NCBI GenBank assembly: GCA_946902985.2
Contig: OX336398.1
Span: 228,495,556-228,559,555 of the forward strand
Direction of reading: 5' to 3'
From: Meconema thalassinum
Taxonomy: Eukaryota > Arthropoda > Insecta > Orthoptera > Tettigoniidae
Length of the DNA stretch: 64,000 nucleotides
Shown here: positions 42,949 to 52,230 of the stretch, piece by piece
How positions within the stretch are numbered: the stretch's first letter is position 1
How the letters are laid out: each line of letters begins with the position of its first letter
Translations under genes and position numbers: made by a program
Notes under the pieces: generated by a model
What the model was told of the DNA's origin: nothing
Databases searched by the model: none
Seen by the model: only the letters and a program-made list of their open reading frames with translations

Positions 42949-45711
42949 GAAGCCATGAATTCCAAAACAGCACAAGTCCACTTAGCAAAGTTTTGAGATA
43001 AACGATTTTTTTTGTGTATCTTTAAACATACTGAAGCTATTACTTCGATTTTTTTTCTATACATACATATTACAAGGCTTTTGAGTCTTGCAAAATATTA
43101 CATTAAAACTATGAACAGTTTCAGAGTTAAAAAATATGAAAATGGTGTTTTTGTGCTGTTTTGGAAATCATTGGAATTCTTTTTAATATTACTTTTATTA
43201 ACGTTTGTTTAATTGCACTCAAATACATGTCAACACTTAAATTTTTGGTGAAATCGTATTCACAAAGATATCAGTGAATAGATGACCCTAAAAATTTTCA
43301 GTCTGAATCCCAGGCTTCACTTTCTGAGGCAGCAATGTCACTGTCTGAGTTTCCATAAGCAAGTAGACGCTCAAAGTATGGCTGATGCTGTACATCAATG
43401 GATAGTATATATTTCGAAATGTCTCTTGCTTTCGCAGGTTTCAAACTAATTTCACTGTTGTAGGCATTCTTTAAAGCTGTCAAATCAAAAACACGCTTTT
43501 CTTTAAATTGAAATGTCTGTGTCACTAGTCCACTAGCTGATGTGCTAGCAGTCACATCATTGATGCGATACTGAATGATCTTGTATGATGTGACTTTCCA
43601 CTTTCCTTCATGTTTAGATAGAGGCACAGGTTCTTTCACTTTTGCAAAGAAGGTTTTGTAATCCTTAATCATGGATTGATTGACGTGAACAATGTGTATA
43701 TTACTTGCACTCTTCTCCATTATGTTGATCCATTGTTGAGGAGTGTACACAGTGTCCTGCTTCCTCTTCTTCAACTCTATGCGAGCAAAATCTCTGTCGC
43801 AGGGCAGATAGGAGTGGCCTTTTGTCGGATAAACGTGTCTTATGTATTCAAAACGTCCACATTTCACTAAGTGATGTAGATATTTGACAACAGTGTTGTT
43901 TCGGTTTTGAGCTGTACATGCATCTGTGAAAATGTACAGGTTCCTCACACTCGGGCCAACGTGATGTTTGATGAAATGATCCAAAAAAGAAACAGTTTCA
44001 TTTGGCGTTTTTCTTCCTGTAAGTTCTGTGTACGGAAACATGAAAGCTTGATTGTCCGACATACGATGGAATCCTATAACATATAACCAAAGCTTCCTTG
44101 CATAGAACATCTCAGTTATAGGCATGAATGGGAAGGGAATATTCTGCATGTAATCAAACACCACACATTCTGACTTGCCATATTCCTCTTCTCCCTCTTT
44201 GACTAAGAATTCACATTGTTTCATTTCAGTGTAAAAACTTTTAGCTTTACGTTTATGTAATTCAAGCTGTGTCTTTAAACCATCCCTCACTGCAGCAATA
44301 TTTTCACACTGTATTTTGAGTTTTAACTGTTCGCACTGTGCACAGATGTCTGTCATTGGACGTCCGAAAGGATAGTTAAAAGTCTCTTTATAGTAGCGGA
44401 AAAAATATTCATAATTTATTAGAGGCTTGAATTCTTTTGTATCAAAACACATATATGCCTCAGGTTCATATTTCTGTAGATACATCTTCCACATTGTTTT
44501 AACATTCAGGTCTGAAGCCAAGTACCTAGTTTTCTTGCCACTCTTGCCGTAATGTGCCACCCGGAAGGGATACGACATAATGTGTGTCTTCATTTGGTCT
44601 TTGCAACTTTCAGATTTGCACCAAGTTTCACGACGTCCTCCACGTTCGTCAACAGGAGAAAGTACTCCTTCACACACCAGGGATGTGATCCGTCTTAAAC
44701 GTGATGCAGTGATCCCGTGTAATGAAATGAAGGCTTGCTTGCACATTATCTTCTGGAAATCGCCTATTTTCACCTAAAGAGAAGAGAGATTTATTACTAC
44801 TTGAAAACATTGCTAAAATACCGAAAGGGGAATATATAGATAATGATCATTTGTAGGTAATATCTGATTATTAACCTTTGAGTAGGCTATATGTTATATT
44901 AAAATATATTGAAATCACTCACTCTGTAGTAAAAAACAGCTGAATGAGGCTTTGTAGCTTCATGAAGCCGATACCGTTTTCTTCCTGGCTGGGTTACACT
45001 TACTAGTCCAACCAGATACCTGTCTTGTGCATTTTTAGACTCCATGTTATTAAACTGTGTTATTATATTGTCCTTGGCAGCCTGTGAGAGGTCCGACATG
45101 CATTGTCTTCTACATCTAGAACAAATAAAGCAAATATTAGGAAATGTATATGTTTTAATATATTACGCCAGTTGCTACTGTGGTTTTGAAACCATGCTCT
45201 TTACTTACTTGCAATCCTTTCCTGTTTCCTGTCCAGACAATCTCTTCTTTTTTAGAATGTTTTTCTTCCAGTTTTGGGGATCACATTTCCGTTTAGGAAC
45301 TGGTATACCATCTGAACCATCGTCATCCATTTTCCAACTCTTTTTCACAAAACACTACACAAAAACCAATAATATTTTCAGTATTAACACTCCACAGTTC
45401 ACGCGGGAACACAACGTAACAGCTGATGCGAAAGCAGCTCTGCCTAGTGAGAGCGAGAGGAGATAAGGACTTGTGCTGTTCTGGAAGTCAGGCGCGCTCA
45501 TTTAAAGTATTTGAGTTTAGAGTCAGAACAGCATTTGTTCATGCTCTTGTGATGTTTTGATTATCATTACTTGAAATACAGGTTCAAAAAGCAAATATTT
45601 TGTGCTGTTCTGATTACCAAGTGGTAGCTTACGACGAGACGATTCCAGTGATACCCATAACTCATATAGCGTCAAAATGTGGACTTGTGCTGTTTTGGAA
45701 TTCATGGCTTC
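42949..45711 (-). mobile_element. Intact DNA transposon with DUF7869-like transposase (innermost layer)
   Basis: 2763 bp. Perfect 33-bp terminal inverted repeats (GAAGCCATGAATTCCAAAAC and onward) at 42949-42981 and 45679-45711. The flanking duplication is ATT (42946-42948, 45712-45714). Removing the element plus one ATT restores a continuous hAT coding frame across the site, which confirms the borders. A motif from the TIR (TTGTGCTGTTYTGGAA) recurs inside both ends. One three-exon gene fills the element on the minus strand. Superfamily unknown to me: a 3-bp duplication with GAAGCC ends fits none of the common insect families cleanly. Confidence 0.85.
43298..45330 (-). CDS. DUF7869-like putative DDE transposase, three exons, intact
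   Basis: Exons on the minus strand: 45330-45209 (ATG, MDDDGSDGIPVPKRKC), 45115-44923 and 44773-43298, joined across GT-AG introns (donors GTAAGT and GTGAGT; acceptors TTCTAG and CTTTAG). Lengths 122, 193 and 1476 nt keep one frame and give about 596 aa without a stop. The exon 1/2 join makes a Cys-rich stretch (DCKCRRQCMSDLSQ) like the CKKKC...C motif of insect DUF7869 proteins. Exon 3 has a CAQC pair (C143 and C146 of that exon), then a likely RNase H-fold core: D207 in VVFDYMQN, D284 in FTDACTAQNRNN, and D326/D328 in GHSYLPCDRDFARIE. The end is acidic (SESEAWDSD). Role inferred: transposase of the 2763-bp element that encloses it. No catalytic activity is documented to my knowledge. Confidence 0.85.
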
Positions 45712-47822
45712 ATTTCTCTCGGCAAATATACCGTTGGCTAAACTAAACAATAAGAACTTAGTTCAGTTTCTGCAGGTGTATACGAAACAACCAGTCCCAG
45801 ATGAATCAACAATTAGGAGGAATTACGTTCCTGATCTTTATAATGTAACGTTAGGTAAACTAAGGGGAAAAGCTCATGGAAAATATATTTGGGTCTCACT
45901 AGACGAAACAACGGACGTAGATCAAAGATATGTAGCTAACTTCGTGTTAGGAATTTGAGGAGAAGGAGAAGAAGAGAGAGACAAATCATATCTACTAACT
46001 ATGGCTGTGTTGCCTAAGGTGAATCACTCAACAGTTGCTGCATTTTTCAATGATGCACTTTCTTGTTTGTGGCCGTCAGGCATTCTTTACGATCATGCTA
46101 TCGTGGCCTGCACGGATGCTGCACCTTACATGTGTAAAGCCATGGGAGGTCTTGGGATATTACATCCCAAGATGATACACGTCACATGTGTAGCACATGG
46201 ACTTCATCGAGTCGCTGAAGCAGTCCGGGCTTCCTTTCCTGAAGTAAACACGTTGTACCTAAAGGCTCCAAGTCGCAAAGATTTTTTTTTGATGCAGTTC
46301 ATAGTGTGCCGCTCCCGCCTTCACCAGTTCATACAAAATGGGGAACGTGGCTCGAAGTTGCTGTTTATTATGCCAATTATTTCGAGATAGTAAAAAAGGT
46401 AGTTGAAGGCCTCGATTCTGAAGAAGCTGCTTCTATTAAAGAAGCTCAAGAAGTCTTGAGCAAAGATGGATTTCGTTAGCAACTTATATTCATTCGTTCC
46501 AATTTGCGTTGCATACCTTCAGCCATCAAGAAATTTCAAGAAATGGCATTGGAATTGTTGAAAGTCGATCGATCCCTAAAGAACCTCACTAATCAAGTTT
46601 TCTCGAAAAAATTGCAGAATGTAGTGCTGAAAAATTCCGGTCCCTTCAAACTTAAAAGCATTTGTGGTGTTATCCAAGGCAAAAACAAAATTGACAGTGC
46701 TTCGATACTAGAGGTCTCTGATTTCGTTAATTTGGAGTATGCTCCAATTGTGGCATGTGATGTGGAGGGAGTGTTTTCTGAGTATAAAGTCATTTTAAGA
46801 GAAAATAGGCGCAAGTTTGTGTTTGAAAACCTATTACATCATGCAGTGATTAAGTGTAATTAAGGCTTGTAAATTTAATTGACAAACTGGAGCAATCTAT
46901 TGTAGTAGGCCCACTGTAAGTAATTTTATATATTTTGGCGAAATGTAATATGTAACATTAATTTCTTGTAATATAAACCACTAACTGTTATCAGATATAT
47001 GTTTCTTTTAAATGCATATTTTAGTGCTTATTTAGACACTTTTTAGTGCATATTTGCATGCATATTTTGGCAATTTTAAGTGCAAAATTATCCGAAGCCT
47101 GATAATAAGATTCAAACCTTTGAAAATTAATTTAATGGTCACCACACAAGATACCCAATAAACCTTACACAAAACTGTTTGGCTATATTATGAGATACAG
47201 TCTTCAATTTTTCAAGCACATTAAAGTTAATTTGCTATACAAAAGACGATTTTAGAAAAACCCTTAAAAATAAAATAAAATTAAATTTGAGACCAATTGA
47301 TAAATTAGGGAAAAAGTTTCATTTTTTTACCAGACTATCCGCTTAATTTCTTGTGTTCGTATCATGCGATCGAAGTGAAAGTTTGAATTTTGATTCTACG
47401 CAATAATCTTCATCTAATGGTACAAAACTCTATGGCCTACATGTATAACAATCCATCATGGCGACCATCCGAAATATTTAGACAAATCTCAATATCGACG
47501 AATCTGTTGCAGCAATCACATTGGAATTTTCAATGTTGATAGAGACTATTATGTTCACCTATGGATCATTCAATAACCTGGTGAGCACAAAACCAACAAG
47601 CTGGCGACGCTAAACTGAAATAACTTATTTAAACCGATTTTTATCGCAACTGTTCATCAGAGTGCTGTGAAACTAGGCTCGGTATATCTTCATACAAGAT
47701 TTATTATCCTGACGTCTAATTAAATGGAATTTTATGAGAACGTAAAAATGGCGGCAGTGCAATTTTTACATTATTGCCATTTCTTATGTTGTAAGTAAGT
47801 CCAGTAGAATATATAAGTATAA

Positions 47823-48670
47823 GTCGTCGGGATGCAAAACTCATTTAATCCACTTGTTAATAAGAATAATTTTCATGAGAAACTTTTCTCTGGGCTTTGC
47901 CTCGTGTATCGTTTGTGTTTGTTGTTTTCCACTTTTTGCTTTGTGTTTTTGGTTTTTGGTTTTGTGTTTGCTTTCTGCATTTGCTTTTGAATTTAACTTT
48001 TTGCTTTTCTTTCTTGGGGTTTTGTTTGTTTTCTGCTTTTGCCTTTTTGCTTTAGGTTTCTTGTTTTTTGTTTTCTGCTTTTCCTTTTGTTTTTGAATTT
48101 TGTTTTTTGCTTCGTCTTTTTTGTTTTGGTTTCGTGTTTGTTTTCTGCTCTTGCGTTTTTCTTTATATTTCTTGATTTTAGTTTTCTGCTTTTGATTTTG
48201 TTCTTGAATTTTGCTTCTTCTTTTTTGTTTATGGTTTTGTGTTTGTTCTCTGCTTTTGCTTTTTGAATTTTGCTTCTTGCTTTATGTTTCTTGTTTTTTG
48301 TTTTCTGCTTTTGTTTTTGAATTTTGCGTTTTGCTTCGTCTTTTTTTGTTTTGGTTTTGTGTTTGTTTTCTGCTTTTGCTGCTTTTGAATTTTGCTTTTT
48401 GCTTTGTGTTTCTTTATTTTTTTGTTTTCTCCTTTTGCTTTTGCTTTTGAATGTTGCTTTTTGCTTCAAAATAGAACAAAACAAAATAAAATAAAACAAA
48501 ATAAACAAAACAAAAAAACAAAACAAACAAAAATAATTTAAAACAAAATAAAACGAAATAAATTATAAAAAAACAAATTAAAATTAAACAAAATAAAATA
48601 ATTAAATAAATAATTTTACGACATGATCTTTATTCACAAGTGGATTAAACGAGTTTTGCAACTGGACGAC
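47823..48670. mobile_element. Foldback-type element with T-rich and A-rich core
   Basis: Ends are inverted: GTCGTCGGGATGCAAAACTC with ATTTAATCCACTTGTTAATA at 47823-47862, and read backwards GTCGTCCAGTTGCAAAACTC with GTTTAATCCACTTGTGAATA at 48627-48670. Between them a T-rich minisatellite (47890-48470) meets an A-rich run (48475-48615), so the single strand could fold on itself. It interrupts the 3' part of HINE-like copy D. No coding capacity is evident. Confidence 0.65.
47890..48470. repeat. T-rich minisatellite (about 105-118 bp unit)
   Basis: GTGTTTGTTTTCTGCTTTTG-like blocks start near 47966, 48022, 48135, 48240 and 48358, followed each time by TTTTGAATTTTG and GCTTTATGTTTCTTGTTTTT variants. 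Reverse-strand translation gives a lysine-rich frame (K, Q, N, T, E), a likely composition artefact. Confidence 0.65.
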
Positions 48671-48716
48671 TCATATGAAAATAGGCTATTATTTTAGTTT
48701 TTCGCGGAACTAATTG

Positions 48717-49096
48717 TTTCATATATTCCAGTAATTGGAATTTAATTCGAACCACTGGACGTTATAATATCAACAGTAGGCCTACATTTACACCACGAAG
48801 ATTGACAAAAATTCAAGATATGAAAGAATAACTACGCAATCAATCGTAACAATAAAGGAAGCATATGAATTAAGAAGTAAGTATTCCATCGAGTTTGTAA
48901 ACAGACAATACATTATGCAAATTATTAGACTGGATACTAGTTTTACAACATTATTATTTTTTCAAATGATTCACCAATAGTGTTAATTACATTTTCTCTT
49001 AGGAATTTGACAGTAAAATGATTTCTTCAGAATAAAATGCGTAAACATTGACCATTATGGCAATGGTAATAATTAATAACCGTGTTGACTGATAGT
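48717..49096. other. Unassigned spacer
   Basis: AT-rich. CGAACCACTGGAC at about 48748 recurs at 49484 in the palindrome spacer. No gene. Confidence 0.4.
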
Positions 49097-49892
49097 ATTC
49101 ACTTATTAAAACCGCCTAGTCAAACACTAAAGAAACGTTTAATTACATTATTAAACGTACATGTTTCGGTATTTCATTGATACCTTCCTCAGCGTGATTG
49201 ATATTAAATCTTTAACCTAGTTAACAAAGACAAAAAGAAATGAATATCCTTACAAAAAATGTTTTAAATCAAAAATGGAAAAGCTTGCAAATAATTAAAA
49301 GCCATGTATTAAAAAATGATAGTAAAAAGATGCTATTACAATATGAGATCTACCTTATAAACTGCCTACGTCAATACTCCAATAATTTTGATCGAAAAAC
49401 TGTTGTGACAGAAGATGTCGCTGTCAGAAGAATGAAGAAGCGCAAATGATGTAGGTCAAATTGTAATTATTTTAGGTCGAACCACTGGACTGGATTACAA
49501 AATTTTTGTTCCGTTTTGAAGCGACAATTTGACCTACATCCTTTGCGCTTCTTCATTCTTCTGACAGCGACATCTTCTGTCACTACAGTTTTTCGATCAT
49601 AATTATTGGAGTATTGACGTAGGCAGTTTATAAGGTAGATCTCATATTTTAATAGCATCTTTTTACTATAATTTTTTAATACATGGCATTTAATTATTTG
49701 CAAGCTTTTCCATTTTTGATTTAAAACATTTTTTTGTAAGGATGTTCATAACTTTTTGTCTTTGTTAACTAGGTTTAAGATTTAATATCAATCACGCTGA
49801 GGAAGGTATCAATGAAATACCGAAACATGTACGTTTAGTAATATAATTAAACTTTTCTTTAGTGTTTGACTAGGCGGTTTTAATAAGTGAAT
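49097..49892. repeat. Near-perfect 0.8-kb palindrome of Penelope-like sequence
   Basis: Arms 49097-49464 and 49524-49892 (about 368 bp each) are inverted copies with few differences, around a 59-bp spacer. Outer ends are ATTCACTTATTAAAACCGCC and its complement. Each arm holds an outward-oriented motif CTGAGGAAGGTATCAATGAA followed by ATACCGAAACATGTACG (49797-49832 on plus; complement at 49157-49192). The CTGANGA...stem...GAAA order recalls the hammerhead motifs of Penelope-like pseudo-LTRs, hence the tentative label. Small open frames in both arms (69 and 78 aa) are mirror copies of one sequence with no known domain. Confidence 0.75.
49797..49826 (+). ncRNA. Hammerhead-ribozyme-like half motif
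   Basis: CTGAGGA, then GGTAT-loop-ATACC, then GAAAC. Conserved core strings of a hammerhead are CUGANGA and GAAA around stem II; here an extra A sits before the stem, and I could not fit stems I and III with confidence. A copy on the minus strand lies at 49163-49192. Confidence 0.25.
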
Positions 49893-49924
49893 TCTTCAGA
49901 ATCTCCACTGATTGAGGAGTCTTA

Positions 49925-50821
49925 GGCTGTGTTCCAAAGCTCAAGTTATCTGCTATGGACTAGCTGATAGCTACTACTCACTAGGTACTACACACTACGG
50001 AGCTTTGGGACATGTGTGCTTCATCACAGCCTCCTTCATAGTCTTGTGTTCAGAAACGCACTGGGCTTACATGCTGGTACCAAACAACCGCTCAAGATGG
50101 TGATCTGCTACTCCTCGTAGGCTCTTTGCGCTTTCATGACGAGTGCGGAGTGTTCAAATCTCGGTCGAAGTTTCGAATTTATGATATCAGCTGTTTTAAA
50201 ATAACGATACAACTCTTTGGATTACTATGGATACCATCATGGATGCGCGTGGCATATCTCTTTTGAGCCTAGCCTTAATTATGGTTTGTGTTTGGCTGAT
50301 TAAGCGAATTCAGTTCAGGAGGAAGAGAAGAAGGGCAATCATGTCAATAAGGCAGCGGAAAGTTGAAAACGTTAGTCGTGGCCCTTATTGTGTGCTAGAG
50401 AGCATGAATCGAGATATCGTTTCAATCCTCGGTCGTGATTTCCGAAAAACCAAGCATTTATATTTCGCACCATTTCTGCTTTCCACGGGAAGAGAGTTTT
50501 CAAAAGAACTATGCATTTACAAGAAATTAAATAAACAGAACAACAGAGCATGTGGGTTGAAACACGGTTGAGAAATTGGCAAAGAGTATAGGCCAAGTCT
50601 CAAGCAAAGAGGATTCATAATTAAGAACAAAGACAGTCTACAATTTTTATAACTTTCTTGTACAAGTCGACAAATCTAGCAAGCATTTTCGTTCACTATC
50701 TACTACAGACTTGATTGCTATCTGCTAAGCACCTTTGGATCATGACTTGTGACGTTACATCCGGAATATTAGTCGACTATCTGGTTCACTACGGCTGAAA
50801 ATGTAGCTTTGGGACACAGCC
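49925..50821 (+). mobile_element. PIF/Harbinger derivative
   Basis: 897 bp with inverted ends GGCTGTGTTCCAAAGCT (left) and GGCTGTGTCCCAAAGCTACA (right, read backwards), flanked by the 3-bp duplication TTA (49922-49924, 50822-50824), the standard Harbinger target. It sits inside the dispersed repeat that continues at 50825 and matches 58250-58570. Confidence 0.85.
50227..50571 (+). pseudogene. Harbinger-encoded protein remnant
   Basis: A 114-aa open frame starting MDTIMDARGISLLSLALIMV, with a hydrophobic segment, a basic run (RRKRRRA) and GPYCVLESMNRDIVSILGRD. The region after the basic run has the feel of the N-terminal part of Harbinger nucleases (basic, then G-Y-LL...D), but the catalytic domain is absent because the right TIR follows 250 bp later. 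I regard it as the truncated front of the nuclease gene in a deletion derivative. It could be expressed but cannot catalyse transposition. Confidence 0.4.
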
Positions 50822-50824
50822 TTA

Positions 50825-51135
50825 CTATTACAGAATATCACACGTTTTGTTTGCGTTTCATCACGTTATTCTAGTTTTCTTGTGAATTTAGTACACAACG
50901 ATTCGAAGTCTTTTATTGTTTATGGCAGCTCTTGAGCTGTTCTAAGATTCGTGGACCATGGATTGAAATCACCTGATTTAGTAGGTACATTCAATGAAAA
51001 AAGAGAAAGCGGATCCAGCTCAGGCATCCCTCAGAATCTCGAATTTTAAAATTTCTCCACGCATTCCCTTATGGGAAAAATTCCAAGTTCTTAGGGGAGA
51101 AAGTAACATTTAGTAAGATAATACAAATAAAATCA
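50825..51135 (+). repeat. Dispersed repeat shared with 58250-58570
   Basis: GATTGAAATCACCTGATTTA, GCGGATCCAGCTCAGGCATC and TTCTCCACGC...CTTATGGGA recur in order at 58400-58530. The repeat extends left across the Harbinger insertion to about 49895 (AGAATCTCCACTGATTGAGG compares with AGAATGTCCACTAACAGAGA at 58254). Confidence 0.65.
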
Positions 51136-51520
51136 AAAGATCTTGAATGAAAAATTGTTACTGATTTAAATCCATTAATTTAGTATAACAATTTGCACGC
51201 CTCTGTACACTTCGAAAATGAGAGTTTCTATTCATAATTTGGCCTCTACCTCGGAGGACACGGTATTGTTTGACTGCGCGGTCTGGAAGCAGTAGTTAGC
51301 GAGAGAGCTTGATGGAACAAACACTAGAGCACTCTTTCTGCCTCACATTAGCTGATTGGTTGCGACCTATCCTACCTATTGTCAAGTGTTGGCAGTAATT
51401 GCCATCTCCGGATTGATTACATGGAGCGAACTGTCGCCTCCCCACTTGCTTTAATTTGCTTACTGCCTACTCCCTCGTCACTGAAAGGACCGTTTCTAAA
51501 CAGGAGATTGGTTGGGTAAC
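51135..51520. other. Unassigned region with one shared repeat
   Basis: 51360-51490 shares blocks with 40320-40540. The rest is unassigned. Confidence 0.4.
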
Positions 51521-51524
51521 ATAC

Positions 51525-51665
51525 GCTTTTAAAGTTGTTGTTTGAGTCCTCAAACTTTGGACAGGTTTGATGCAGCGTTCGATGCCACCTCGTTCTGAGC
51601 CAATCGTCTCATCTCTACATAGCTTCCACACCCTACATCCGAGACAATCTGTTTAACGTATTCTG
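51525..51665 (-). pseudogene. RTE-like LINE, 3' end fragment
   Basis: GTTTGATGCAGCGTTCG, CATCTCTACATAGCTTCCAC and ACCCTACATCCGAGACAATC match the 3' coding end and UTR at 28915-29030 (minus strand). Confidence 0.65.
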
Positions 51666-51888
51666 AAGTTATTTAGTTTCTTGGCAACTACACAACCGAT
51701 ACATTTCTTACAATTCCATAATAACTTTGTGACTCCGATTTCCAAATTTATCACTACAGTATCTCCCTACCTGGCAAATACACATCAAGCCTCATTTATA
51801 TAACCTAACTTATTCAACATACATATTTTCACATACACGTCTCTACAATTCTACGCTGTTTTCTTTTCAAGACTTTTTTATGCTTTAT
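51665..51888. other. Unassigned spacer
   Basis: AT-rich; no gene. Confidence 0.3.
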
Positions 51889-52230
51889 TGCTTTGTTAAC
51901 AACAACAACAAAAACATTTTGCGGCTTCGGTGGCGTAGTTGGTAGCATTCTGAGCTTTTATGCCAAAGATCGCGGGTTCATATCCAGGCGAAGTCGTCGG
52001 ATTTTTTAAGAGCGATAAAAATCTCTCAGTATGCCTCCCTTTGGAGGGGAAGTAAAGCTGGCGGTCCCATGTCATAGATTTATGGCATGTTAAAGAACCT
52101 TCCACTAATTACACCTGAGTGAAGCTAAATTATATAGGTTAAGCATGTAAACAACGCTCTTAGGTTCCTACGTTCGTTGCCAAGAGCAGACTGCGGTGGC
52201 GTCTAATATCTAAGTTCTGAACTATTGCTT
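51889..52230 (+). repeat. tRNA-derived SINE (CTTCGGTGG family), tandem unit 1
   Basis: ATTGCTTTGTTAACAACAAC leads into GCGGCTTCGGTGGCGTAGTT, box A-like TGGTAGCATTCTGAGC and box-B-like GCGGGTTCATATCC, then AAGTCGTCGGATTTTTTAAG and the body. The whole 342-bp unit including the AAC run repeats at 52231. Confidence 0.75.

Larger units (their letters stand above)
42703..46863 (+). pseudogene. hAT transposase, split and mutated
   Basis: N-terminal part 42703-42945 encodes a BED-type zinc finger (FSTDGSVLFYKYCSTVV, then QHLQTTKHNK) like CGGBP1/ZBED-type hAT proteins; one finger Cys seems replaced by Tyr. A one-base shift near 42887 precedes FNEDLCKA, after which the inner element intervenes. Coding resumes at 45715 with LSANIPLAKLNN, then ESTIRR, SLDETTDVDQRYVAN (catalytic Asp region), a stop at 45956-45958, CTDAAPYMCKAM and VTCVAHGLHRVAEAVR, more shifts near 46260, and the hATC dimerisation end YAPIVACDVEGVFSEYKVIL to the stop at 46861-46863. 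At least four lesions besides the insertion. It once cut and pasted the 42252-47101 element; now inactive. Confidence 0.85.
42252..47101 (+). mobile_element. hAT transposon, decayed (third layer)
   Basis: 4850 bp including the inner insertion; about 2.08 kb without it. Ends CAGGCTTCGGATAATT.TGCA are inverted (42252 onward and up to 47101), and a perfect 8-bp duplication ATAATAAG flanks it (42244-42251, 47102-47109), the hAT hallmark. Transposase pieces on the plus strand fall on both sides of the inner element. Subterminal TGCATATTT-like motifs repeat at both ends (42280-42360, 47030-47070). Confidence 0.9.
41331..47342 (+). mobile_element. TTAA-type DNA transposon relic (Kolobok-like?), second layer
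   Basis: Ends are inverted: left AGGGATAGTCTGGCAATAAA, right end read backwards GCGGATAGTCTGGTAAAAAA. The right flank is TTAA (47343-47346); the left has TCAA (41327-41330), a possible mutated TTAA. Copy E of the HINE-like family shows GTTTTAATTTC at the matching site, so this is an insertion. Without the hAT element inside it, it is about 1.15 kb. TTAA targets occur in piggyBac and Kolobok; the coding remnant at 41764 favours Kolobok weakly. Confidence 0.55.
40937..48716 (+). mobile_element. HINE-like element, copy D (outer layer of a nest)
   Basis: The left part (CATGAGATCACC, a C run, then ATGAAACTTGGTAAGTGCAT and CCAACATGGCAGCCGCGTG) matches copy E from about 54340. The right part resumes at 47343 (TTAATTTCTTGTGTTCGTAT, ATGCGATCGAAGTGAAAGTT), matching copy E from 55150. 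The 3' end is GAAAATAGGCT...GCGGAACTAATTGT at 48675-48716. Everything between 41331 and 47342, and again between 47823 and 48670, is inserted. The usual GT microsatellite is replaced by a C run and the extreme 5' end is missing. Confidence 0.65.

Noticed and set aside
45044..45466. 140-aa plus-strand frame
   Set aside because: Antisense shadow of exons 1 and 2 of the minus-strand transposase.
47993..48526. 177-aa lysine-rich frame on the minus strand
   Set aside because: Translation of the T-rich minisatellite; the repeat unit, not selection, explains the open frame.
49097..49892. CRISPR-like or attachment-site repeat
   Set aside because: It is a single long inverted repeat, not spaced direct repeats, and the context is eukaryotic.
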